A stretch of 6,690 nucleotides of DNA, from the NCBI GenBank assembly GCA_013152045.1, contig JAADGZ010000298.1, forward strand, positions 1-6,690. Direction: 5' to 3'. The stretch is from Gammaproteobacteria bacterium (GTDB lineage: Bacteria; Pseudomonadota; Gammaproteobacteria; UBA6429; Thiohalophilaceae). Below the pieces are notes generated by a model. The model saw only the letters and a list, made by a program, of their open reading frames with translations. It searched no databases and was not told where the DNA came from. Made by a program: the position numbers and the translations under genes. Shown here piece after piece: positions 1 through 5,799 of the stretch (position 1 is the stretch's first letter; each line of letters opens with the position of its first letter).

Positions 1-1
1 G

Positions 2-976
2 GGTGCAATTACGGTAGGCGCTGATAGTAGCATCGAGACGGGTGTCAAGGCCGAGACGAAGGCCGAGGCCGAAACCAAACCAGGTTTTATTGGTGAAATG
101 GATGAGCTGGAAATTACAAAAACAGCATTGACGCAAGATATGATTCGGCTTGCGGTCAAAGGCCAGGGACCCGGTTCAACGGTGCTTGTTTATGGTGAAG
201 ATGGTCAGCAGGACAGTGATGAAGGTAGCACTTCCTATTTTGTTACCACCATGCAGAACGTCACAGTCGATGGTTGGGTGGTAATCATTGTGTTGATAGT
301 TATGTTTGCCATTAGTGTGATGGTAATGGTGTCCAAAACGATTGTGATCACCAATACCATGAAAGATAACCGGGCATTCCTCAAGCAGTTTACCGGGCTT
401 AGTACAGGGGAGGTCGATAACCTTGATGCTGATGATAGCAAAAATGAAGACAATGAAGTTTTGGAATCGCCCTTGCTGATGGCCTTGTCAGGCAAACACA
501 GCCATTTCGAAAACTCAAACATTTATCGGATTTACCACATAGGCGTGCAGGAAATGCACAATCGCATGCCCAAGGCGGTGGGAGCCAGTGCTGCTACCCT
601 AACGCTGACGCCGCAAGCTATTGATGCCATTCGTGCCACCATGGACGCCAGCATGGTAAGAGAAAATCAAAAGATCAATAGCCTGATGGTGTTGCTGACG
701 ATTGCCATTTCCGGTGGACCCTTCCTGGGGCTACTCGGAACGGTTGTCGGAGTCATGATTACCTTTGCCGCAATTGCCGCCTCGGGCAATGTTGATGTTA
801 ATGCCATTGCACCGGGAATTGCTGCCGCCCTGGCGGCAACGGTTGCCGGTCTGGCAGTGGCGATACCTTCGCTGTTTGGTTACAACTACCTGGGTTCGCG
901 TATCAAGGAAATTTCGGCCGATATGCATGTGTTTGTAGATGAATTCGTCGCCAAAATTGCTGAACAGCACAGCTAG
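2..976 (+). CDS. ExbB/TolQ/MotA-family proton channel with N-terminal LamG-like domain (5' partial)
   Basis: This is the inner-membrane channel subunit of a Ton-type motor, which uses the proton gradient with ExbD to drive TonB. The frame is open to the left edge, so the first ATG inside the window (98) is probably not the start. Residue numbers here count from that ATG. The part before about residue 20 reads ITVGADS, then a charged AET/AEAET linker, then GFIGEMDELEI. This matches the last strands of LamG/concanavalin A-like domains (family pattern GF-GE-DEVRI), which would sit in the periplasm. Membrane helices are seen at about 59-79, 196-228 and 236-260. The family motif GPFLGLLGTVVGVM is at 207-220 and APGIAAALAATVAGL at 238-252. 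E. coli ExbB and TolQ have Glu in this last motif (GIAEAL), whereas this protein has Ala. A long cytoplasmic loop with an acidic stretch (104-123) joins helices 1 and 2. exbD follows after 22 bp. The family call is firm; the LamG call rests on a fragment. Confidence 0.9.
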   Translation, partial: GAITVGADSSIETGVKAETKAEAETKPGFIGEMDELEITKTALTQDMIRLAVKGQGPGSTVLVYGEDGQQDSDEGSTSYFVTTMQNVTVDGWVVIIVLIVMFAISVMVMVSKTIVITNTMKDNRAFLKQFTGLSTGEVDNLDADDSKNEDNEVLESPLLMALSGKHSHFENSNIYRIYHIGVQEMHNRMPKAVGASAATLTLTPQAIDAIRATMDASMVRENQKINSLMVLLTIAISGGPFLGLLGTVVGVMITFAAIAASGNVDVNAIAPGIAAALAATVAGLAVAIPSLFGYNYLGSRIKEISADMHVFVDEFVAKIAEQHS

Positions 977-998
977 ACGACGATAAAGGAATATCAGA

Positions 999-1403
999 AT
1001 GAAAATGCAGGCTGAGAATGAACCCTATGATGAAATCAACATTACACCGATGTTGGATTTGGCTTATGTGCTGTTGGTAATATTTATCATCATGACCACG
1101 GCAACGGTGCAGGGGATCATGGTTAATCTTCCCAAGGCCAGTGATACGCCCAGCATTGCCAAGTCACAAACCAAGGCGATCACCATTACGGCTGATGGCA
1201 CTATTTATCTGGATACGTATCCGGTTTCTCTTGATCAACTGGAATCAACGTTACGTCAGTATAAGGCAGTCAATCCGGATCTTCCCGTGGTGGTAAAAGG
1301 CGATGCCCAGGTGCAGTACCAACTGGTCGTGCAGGTACTGGATATGCTGGGACATCTGGATATTACCCAGATTGGGCTGGTGACGCAGAAACTGGTCAAG
1401 TAA
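999..1403 (+). CDS. exbD: ExbD/TolR-family biopolymer transport protein
   Basis: This is the second subunit of the Ton motor: one membrane helix with a small periplasmic domain. It pairs with the ExbB-type channel encoded just upstream. The 134-residue length is normal for ExbD. After a short cytoplasmic N-terminus, INITPMLDLAYVLLVIFIIMT (about 13-33) gives the family motif and helix. Asp20 lines up with the proton-carrying Asp25 of E. coli ExbD. The helix is followed by VNLPKAS, the typical junction to the periplasmic domain, and then by the expected pattern of a D-G turn (TADGTIYL) and VVVKGDAQVQY. The start is supported by AAAGGA at 985-990, 8 bp before the ATG. The downstream tonB-like gene begins 6 bp after the stop and is probably translationally coupled. 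TolR is the alternative, but the neighbouring TonB-like gene argues for ExbD. Confidence 0.95.
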   Translation: MKMQAENEPYDEINITPMLDLAYVLLVIFIIMTTATVQGIMVNLPKASDTPSIAKSQTKAITITADGTIYLDTYPVSLDQLESTLRQYKAVNPDLPVVVKGDAQVQYQLVVQVLDMLGHLDITQIGLVTQKLVK

Positions 1404-1409
1404 AAGCAC

Positions 1410-2066
1410 ATGCTGTCGCCCAAATGGAAAAAGCGCTTGCCTGGAATACTGGGCGTGGCCTTTGTTGTTGCGGTGGGTCTTGGCGCAAGCCTGTTAATTA
1501 AAAATTTTATGGAGGCGAACAAACATGCGCCTGAAAAGAAAATACAGCAAATTACTCTGGTCAAGCCCCCTCCACCGCCACCCCCGCCGCCGAAAATTAA
1601 GAAGCCGCCCGAGCAGAAGATAAAGCAGGATGAGGTTGATATTCCTGAACCAAAACCGATGGATGAGATTCCACCGGAAGCCGATTTGCCTCCGCCCGGA
1701 GATTTGGGCCTGGATGCAGAAGGGGGTGCAGGCAGTGATGCATTTGGATTGATTGGCCGCAAGGGTGGGCGTGGTCTGCTCAGTGGTGCCGGTGATCCAA
1801 AGATCGTCTATGCCAGTAAATTACAACATGAAATTGAAGATGCCCTAGCGCAGGTTGATGAATTACGAAGCTTTGCCTACTCGGTGAGGGCGAATGTCTG
1901 GGTTGATGTGACAGGGCAGGTTAGTAAGGTAGTGCTGGTGACATCAACCGGGCGAAAAAATATTGATAAAAAATTGATTGCGACGATTAAGGGCATCTCT
2001 TTTCCTGCAACTATGCCGGAAGATTTGCGACTGCCAATCAAATATCGCCTGTCTTCACGAATTTAA
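1410..2066 (+). CDS. tonB: TonB-family energy transducer
   Basis: This protein is predicted to span the periplasm from the ExbB/ExbD motor to an outer-membrane partner. It is 218 residues with a basic N-terminus, one membrane helix (about 12-30), a proline-rich spacer and a C-terminal domain at about 130-218. The spacer has nine consecutive prolines (53-61), followed by alternating K/P and E/P segments to about residue 97. A glycine-rich hinge (104-128) precedes the C-terminal domain. That domain includes SVRANVWVDVTGQVSKVVLV and ends in FPATMPEDLRLPIKYRL, a TonB_C-like pattern with D-G or T-G turn and late P-I-K-Y strand. The helix has no histidine, unlike E. coli TonB with its SxxxH motif. 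There is no clear Shine-Dalgarno sequence. The ATG is 6 bp after the exbD stop in the same frame, which suggests reinitiation. The role in the complex is inferred from order and domain layout. Confidence 0.9.
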   Translation: MLSPKWKKRLPGILGVAFVVAVGLGASLLIKNFMEANKHAPEKKIQQITLVKPPPPPPPPPKIKKPPEQKIKQDEVDIPEPKPMDEIPPEADLPPPGDLGLDAEGGAGSDAFGLIGRKGGRGLLSGAGDPKIVYASKLQHEIEDALAQVDELRSFAYSVRANVWVDVTGQVSKVVLVTSTGRKNIDKKLIATIKGISFPATMPEDLRLPIKYRLSSRI

Positions 2067-2102
2067 TTATCTCTTGTTTTAAACTTATATCTGGATTACA
2101 TA

Positions 2103-3743
2103 ATGAAAACTGTTTATCGCATTCTGCCGTTTGTGATGCTGGTTACTTTTGCAACTTCCTCCTATGCTGGTCAGCAGGAAGATCTACTGAAGTTAAAAAA
2201 TACAACCGTCGAGTTGATTAATGCATTGGTGAAAGAAGGGGTTCTATCAGAGGCCAGGGCAAAGGCCTTGATTGCCGATGCTGAGCGCAAGGCCGAAACA
2301 GAGTTTAAAGAAAAAGAGAAAAAACAGGCGGAAGGTACTAAAGGGGTGGTGCGAATACCCTATGTACCGAAATTTGTACGTGATCAAATACGTGAGCAGG
2401 TGCGTTCTGAATTGCACGAAGATGTGGTGGCGGATGTGATGGCACAGGCAAAAAATGAACGCTGGGGGATGCCCGATGCCCTGCCGGACTGGATCCGGCG
2501 TTTTAAATTCAAAGGTGACTTTCGTTTGCGCTATGAAGGTGATTTTTTTAGCCCAGATAATAATCCTCAAGGTTATTATGACTGGCAGGCTATCAATGAA
2601 AAAGGCGGCCTGTTCAAGGCCGGTAATAAAGCTTTTCTGAATACGGTAAAAAATGTGAATCGGCTTCGCATTCGCATGCGCTTTGGGATTGATGCCAAAA
2701 TAACCAATGACTTCAAAGCAGCTATTCGTCTGGCAACAGGTAACCCGAAGGATCCGGTATCGACTAACCAGACCCTTGGTCAATATGCTGAGCACTATAA
2801 TCTTTCTATCGATCAGGCTTACCTCAAATATGATTACATAAACCTGGATGGTTATCCTTCGATGACTCTCTTGGGCGGACGCATGCCTAACCCCTGGTTT
2901 TCGACTGATCTTGTTTATGACCATGATCTTAATTTTGAGGGGCTGGCGTCAAAGTTCCGCTTTAGTTTACACGGTGATGATAATTTGTTCGATCAGGATG
3001 AACGTTTGCGCAGTCTGTTCCTTACCCTGGGAGCTTTTCCGCTGCAGCAAACCTCGCGTTATACCGATAAATGGTTATTTGGCGCCCAGTTTGGCACCGA
3101 TCTGAAGTTTGAGGATCAATCCCGTTTCCGGTTCGCTGTGGCCTACTATGACTACAAGAATATACAGGCCGTGCCGAATGATTATCGACGCGTTGAAAAT
3201 GACTGGTCAGCTCCTCGTTTTTTGCAAAAAGGTAACACCACTGCACGAATCAGTAATGACCTTGGTGAAACCAAAGGAAATCCCAGGTTGGTAGGCCTGG
3301 CCTCAGATTTCAATATTCTGAATTTGACAACAAAATATGATTATGCGGGTTTTGCGCCTATCCACCTGATGTTGACGGCGGATTATGCCAAAAATCTGGG
3401 CTTCAACCAGCAGGAGGTCAGTCGTCTCAATGGCAGTAATATTGATCCTCAGACCACCGCCTATCGAGCAAAATTCACTCTGGGTTGGCCGATTGTCAGC
3501 AAGTATGGTGACTGGCAAGTCTCGTTTGGCTGGCGTTATATCGAACGGGATGCCGTGCTGGATGCCTTCACGGATTCAGATTTTCATCTTGGTGGCACAA
3601 ATGCAAAAGGCTGGGTTGTGGGCGGAAAGTTTGGTCTGACTGAGAATACCTGGTTGCATACACGCTGGATGTCAGCCGATGAAATTAGTGGTCCGCTACT
3701 GGGAATTGATATTCTGCAAGTTGATATAAATACAAGATTCTAA
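2103..3743 (+). CDS. Putative outer-membrane porin (Porin_5-like) with periplasmic coiled-coil segment
   Basis: This is a 546-residue exported protein. The signal peptide is 1-22, with cleavage expected after SSYA. A charged, heptad-like helix (about 24-78, rich in K, E, A and L) follows. Next comes the segment GVVRIPYVPKFVRDQIREQV (81-100), then WGMPDALPDWIRRFKFKGDFRLRYEGDF (121-148), which begins the barrel. I recall this order and these motifs (VPYVP, W-x-P-x-ALP-W, GD-R-R) from the putative porin family Porin_5. The rest has alternating aromatic and polar strands such as GDWQVSFGWRYIERDA and ends in NTRF, with a C-terminal Phe typical of BAM-folded barrels. It has no plug domain, so it is not a TonB-dependent receptor. 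It lies 37 bp after tonB with only a weak ribosome site (GGA at 2093-2095), which implies co-transcription. The substrate is unknown. Confidence 0.85.
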   Translation: MKTVYRILPFVMLVTFATSSYAGQQEDLLKLKNTTVELINALVKEGVLSEARAKALIADAERKAETEFKEKEKKQAEGTKGVVRIPYVPKFVRDQIREQVRSELHEDVVADVMAQAKNERWGMPDALPDWIRRFKFKGDFRLRYEGDFFSPDNNPQGYYDWQAINEKGGLFKAGNKAFLNTVKNVNRLRIRMRFGIDAKITNDFKAAIRLATGNPKDPVSTNQTLGQYAEHYNLSIDQAYLKYDYINLDGYPSMTLLGGRMPNPWFSTDLVYDHDLNFEGLASKFRFSLHGDDNLFDQDERLRSLFLTLGAFPLQQTSRYTDKWLFGAQFGTDLKFEDQSRFRFAVAYYDYKNIQAVPNDYRRVENDWSAPRFLQKGNTTARISNDLGETKGNPRLVGLASDFNILNLTTKYDYAGFAPIHLMLTADYAKNLGFNQQEVSRLNGSNIDPQTTAYRAKFTLGWPIVSKYGDWQVSFGWRYIERDAVLDAFTDSDFHLGGTNAKGWVVGGKFGLTENTWLHTRWMSADEISGPLLGIDILQVDINTRF

Positions 3744-3768
3744 GCTTTATCTGCAAACTGAAAACAAC

Positions 3769-3774
3769 AGGAGG
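3769..3774 (+). promoter_or_regulatory. Strong ribosome-binding site of the coiled-coil gene
   Basis: A full AGGAGG lies 6 bp before the ATG at 3781. It is the strongest Shine-Dalgarno sequence in this operon; tonB and the porin have weak ones. This fixes the start of the last gene and suggests that its product is made in substantial amounts. Confidence 0.8.
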
Positions 3775-3780
3775 ATACTA

Positions 3781-4449
3781 ATGAAACGGATAAAATTAAA
3801 ACCAACTCATTCTCACGTCCTGATTTTATTCTGTATCAGTGTGTTGAGTCTGTCGGCAGGAAGTGTCAATGCTGAAGCGCGTCGTGATGCTGCCGGTGCA
3901 GCCAATCCCATGCGCAAGATGCAGTACATGTTGCGAGAGTTGTCCGAGGAAAAGTCCACTCTTGAAGCTGAAAATGGCAAACTCAAAGTTGAGTTGGAAA
4001 CGGAAAGCAAAAAGAATGAAAAGCTCCAGAGCAAGCTCGATAAGCTGGATAAAAAACTGGACAGATCAAAAGGTAATAATCTAAAACTGCTATCTAGAAT
4101 TAAGCAGGACAACGAGCGAATGAAGGAAATGATCGCAAGATACAAGCAAACAGTCGCAAAATTACGTCAGGAAAATCAGGACAATCAGTTGCTTGTGAAT
4201 GCGGTGCGTGAACGCAATCAGTGGATTGATCAATGCAAGTCAAAAAATTCAAAAATGTATACGCTTAATATCGAACTCCTGAAACGCTATCGGAACAAAG
4301 GTTTTGGTGATGATGTTCTGGAAAAGGAACCGCTGACCGGCCTGGTTGCCGTACAATTGGAAAATCAGGAACAGGAGTATAAATTTCGTCTGCAGGATTT
4401 GCAGACCCGCCAGTTTAAGCCGGAAAAAATAAAAATCTCAACCAATTAG
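3781..4449 (+). CDS. Exported coiled-coil protein of unknown function
   Basis: I cannot assign a named function. The 222-residue product starts with a basic region and a hydrophobic stretch (12-27), ending in SVNA at 28-31, so signal peptidase I cleavage and periplasmic location are likely. Residues 45-150 are almost uninterrupted heptad-like, charged helix rich in K, E, L, N and Q. A distinct C-terminal block follows (151-208) with QCKSKNSKMYTLNIELLKRY, then KEPLTGL and VQLENQEQEYKFRL. I recall similar C-K-N-LY-ELL-RY-EP-TG blocks in uncharacterised proteobacterial proteins, often near TonB/ExbBD genes, but cannot confirm this here. Cys152 is the only cysteine in the mature part. It is the last gene of the operon, 37 bp after the porin, and its stop codon overlaps the left arm of a terminator hairpin. 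It could be a periplasmic partner of the porin or of TonB; that is inference. Confidence 0.8.
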   Translation: MKRIKLKPTHSHVLILFCISVLSLSAGSVNAEARRDAAGAANPMRKMQYMLRELSEEKSTLEAENGKLKVELETESKKNEKLQSKLDKLDKKLDRSKGNNLKLLSRIKQDNERMKEMIARYKQTVAKLRQENQDNQLLVNAVRERNQWIDQCKSKNSKMYTLNIELLKRYRNKGFGDDVLEKEPLTGLVAVQLENQEQEYKFRLQDLQTRQFKPEKIKISTN

Positions 4450-4510
4450 TACCTTAGAAATAATTTTCTGTGCATTTTGCAGAAAATTATTTCGTAAAGG
4501 TACTTATTTT
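4448..4510 (+). terminator. Long AT-rich hairpin ending the Ton/porin operon
   Basis: The outer arms pair at 4448-4455 (AGTACCTT) and 4497-4504 (AAGGTACT). The inner arms, 4458-4470 and 4480-4492, form a perfect 13-bp stem around a 9-nt loop. A small internal loop separates the two stems. The 3' side runs into TTATTTT. The left arm overlaps the stop codon of the coiled-coil gene. It lies between converging transcription units and may stop transcription from both sides, though the T-tract is only good on the + strand. Confidence 0.75.
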
Positions 4511-4567
4511 GTGGTTTATCCAGGTTAAGTTCTTATTGGTTCTGAATACACGTTGGGATTGATGAAC

Positions 4568-4591
4568 ATCCACATCTCAGCGGTTGTGGAT
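4568..4591 (-). terminator. Hairpin directly downstream of tRNA-Arg
   Basis: Perfect 7-bp arms (ATCCACA at 4568-4574, TGTGGAT at 4585-4591) with a 10-nt loop start one base after the CCA end of the tRNA-Arg gene on the - strand. There is no T-run after it, so it may be a Rho-independent-like stop of low strength or a 3'-processing guide. The 4511-4567 stretch between this hairpin and the operon terminator shows no gene. Confidence 0.4.
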
Positions 4592-4592
4592 A

Positions 4593-4669
4593 TGGTGCCC
4601 CGGAGACGATTCGAACGTCCGACCTGCCGCTTAGGAGGCGGCTGCTCTATCCTGCTGAGCTACCGGGGC
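4593..4669 (-). tRNA. tRNA-Arg, anticodon CCT
   Basis: The gene is 77 nt including the encoded CCA and folds into a full cloverleaf. The acceptor is GCCCCGG with CCGGGGC, the D stem GCTC with GAGC, the anticodon stem GCCGC with GCGGC, and the T arm GGACG-TTCGAAT-CGTCT. The anticodon loop CTCCTAA gives CCT, which reads the rare Arg codon AGG. The discriminator base is A. It is the second gene of a two-tRNA unit. Confidence 0.97.
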
Positions 4670-4680
4670 CGATGAGAAAA

Positions 4681-4756
<76 letters not shown>

Positions 4757-4782
4757 AGATTTTGTCTGAAAAGACGCCGCCT

Positions 4783-4791
4783 ATTCTAGCA
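4783..4791 (-). promoter_or_regulatory. Probable tRNA operon promoter (extended -10)
   Basis: On the - strand TGCTAGAAT gives an extended -10 (TGn plus TAGAAT), followed by the GC-rich discriminator AGGCGGCG that is typical of growth-rate-controlled stable RNA promoters. No convincing -35 is seen 16-18 bp upstream. Transcription would start near 4776, about 20 nt before the tRNA-Ala 5' end. Confidence 0.5.
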
Positions 4792-4838
4792 TTGGCTATG
4801 ACTTGCCGCTATGGGATACAGGAAGATCTTGTGTTTTT

Positions 4839-5315
4839 TCAGGCTTTAGCCAGGCTGTGAGACTGCTGGCTGTGGCAGGTTTCGCCATTAGCGGTGTAGG
4901 TGGCGATTTGTGGAGTTTGGCCTTTCAATATGGCCAGAGCTTTTTCGGTGCGGCGGCGATTCTTTTCCAGCATAATGCCGTTGATCTGGTTTTGCTTGCG
5001 GCACCGATGGGTCAGGATCTCGATCTGTTGCCAGGTGGCGGCTGTTTCGTTCTTTGTTTGGGATGTGCCGCGTTGTAGATAAGCCATAATGCCGTTACTG
5101 TCAAAATCAAGTCCGGCAGCCAGAAGCAGGGCGTGGCGTTCTTTTTCCAAATCTTCTAGAAATTCAAATAAACGATTTTTGTCATTTGCTGCCTGGATGA
5201 TGGTATCCAGATCATTGTCCGCAAGGGCGTTATATTCGCTTTCCAGCGTAGCCGCAAGCTGTACCAGGTGGTCGCTAATGTCCCGCAGGATAAGGCTGAG
5301 TTCAACAATGGCCAT
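4839..5315 (-). CDS. flgN: FlgN-family flagellar export chaperone
   Basis: FlgN binds the hook-filament junction proteins FlgK and FlgL in the cytoplasm and delivers them to the flagellar export apparatus. The 158-residue product is predicted all-helical and has the family pattern: L-ES-EYNALADNDLD (24-37), a run of NDKNRLFEFLEDLEKER (44-60), LLLAAGLDFDSNGIMAYL (63-80), and the C-terminal helix with LTHRCRKQNQINGIML (101-116) followed by ALAILKGQ (126-133). The start is supported by AGGG 7 bp before the ATG. It lies 28 bp after flgM, the usual flgM-flgN pairing, and shares the sigma-28 promoter. The C-terminal tail after residue 140 is not recognisably conserved. Confidence 0.92.
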   Translation of the reverse strand: MAIVELSLILRDISDHLVQLAATLESEYNALADNDLDTIIQAANDKNRLFEFLEDLEKERHALLLAAGLDFDSNGIMAYLQRGTSQTKNETAATWQQIEILTHRCRKQNQINGIMLEKNRRRTEKALAILKGQTPQIATYTANGETCHSQQSHSLAKA

Positions 5316-5343
5316 GAGTGCGCCCTGATAGGATAAACATAAC

Positions 5344-5661
5344 TCAGGAATGCAACGAGTTTTCGAAGTTAATCATTTTGTTGGCAACCCGATCTGCATC
5401 AACATTATATTCGCCATTGTTGATGGCAGATTTTACCTGTTTAACCCGATCATTATCTACCGGAGCCTGAGAGGCGAGGCGCTGTTCAATATCTTTTAGT
5501 CGTGCAGCGGTACTGGTCAGACTAACCTTGTCGGCGCCATTCGAGGATACCTTGCGGGCACTGTTGCTTTCTTTGTTGTCCGTTTCATCAAGTCGCTGAG
5601 ACGAGCGGCTTCCAGATTGCTGAAGTCGGGATGAGTGGATGCTTGTAATGTCATTAGCCAT
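5344..5661 (-). CDS. flgM: Anti-sigma-28 factor FlgM
   Basis: FlgM holds the flagellar sigma factor FliA inactive until the hook-basal body is finished and FlgM is exported through it, so that late genes switch on only then. The 105-residue length fits the family. The first half (to about 42) is polar and Ser/Asn/Arg-rich, as expected for the disordered export region. The conserved sigma-binding half begins with DKVSLTSTAARL (44-55) and continues with VDNDRVKQVKSAINNGEYNVDADRVANKMINFE (68-100). The start is supported by AGGAG 9-10 bp before the ATG. It has its own sigma-28 promoter and sits between flgA and flgN. Confidence 0.95.
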   Translation of the reverse strand: MANDITSIHSSRLQQSGSRSSQRLDETDNKESNSARKVSSNGADKVSLTSTAARLKDIEQRLASQAPVDNDRVKQVKSAINNGEYNVDADRVANKMINFENSLHS

Positions 5662-5737
5662 AAGTAACTGCTCCTGGATCTATTTGGCTGCTTCGCGGCT
5701 GACGGAGTCGGTAGTGACACATAGATCGCTGTCCGAT

Positions 5738-5764
5738 GTAGCGGCGTGCTGCCCTAAAACTTAA
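5738..5764 (-). promoter_or_regulatory. Sigma-28 (FliA) promoter of flgM-flgN
   Basis: The - strand reads TTAAGTTT, 11 bp, then GCCGCTAC. The FliA consensus in enterics is TAAAGTTT-N11-GCCGATAA, so the two boxes match 7 of 8 and 6 of 8 with exact spacing. It lies in the flgA-flgM gap, about 75 bp before the flgM start. Such a promoter lets FliA raise FlgM and FlgN levels late in assembly, a known feedback in other species. Confidence 0.8.
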
Positions 5765-5770
5765 TAGTAA

Positions 5771-5799
5771 ATATAAAAAAATAGGCTCACATGCTGACC
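5771..5799 (-). terminator. Possible terminator overlapping the end of flgA
   Basis: On the - strand GGTCA-GCATG-TGAGCC can form a 5-bp stem with one bulged G, followed by TATTTTTTTATAT. The flgA stop codon lies inside the hairpin. The stem is short, so it probably weakens rather than blocks read-through into flgM. Confidence 0.35.

Noticed and set aside
1256..1762. 168-residue open frame on the - strand across exbD and tonB
   Set aside because: It is antisense to two clear genes. Its glycine- and proline-rich content is the mirror of the TonB proline codons, and it has no family pattern.
2074..2102. Promoter TTGTTT-N17-TACATA just before the porin gene
   Set aside because: The -10 would abut the ATG and give a nearly leaderless or truncated transcript, so it is probably a chance match in AT-rich spacer.
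2247..2924. 225-residue open frame on the - strand inside the porin gene
   Set aside because: The + strand reading has a signal peptide and porin motifs, and the antisense product has no recognisable domain.
4593..4669. tRNA-Arg 3' end as an integration (att) site
   Set aside because: I found no second copy of the tRNA 3' end in the window, and no integrase or phage genes. The neighbouring operon looks like ordinary chromosomal content.
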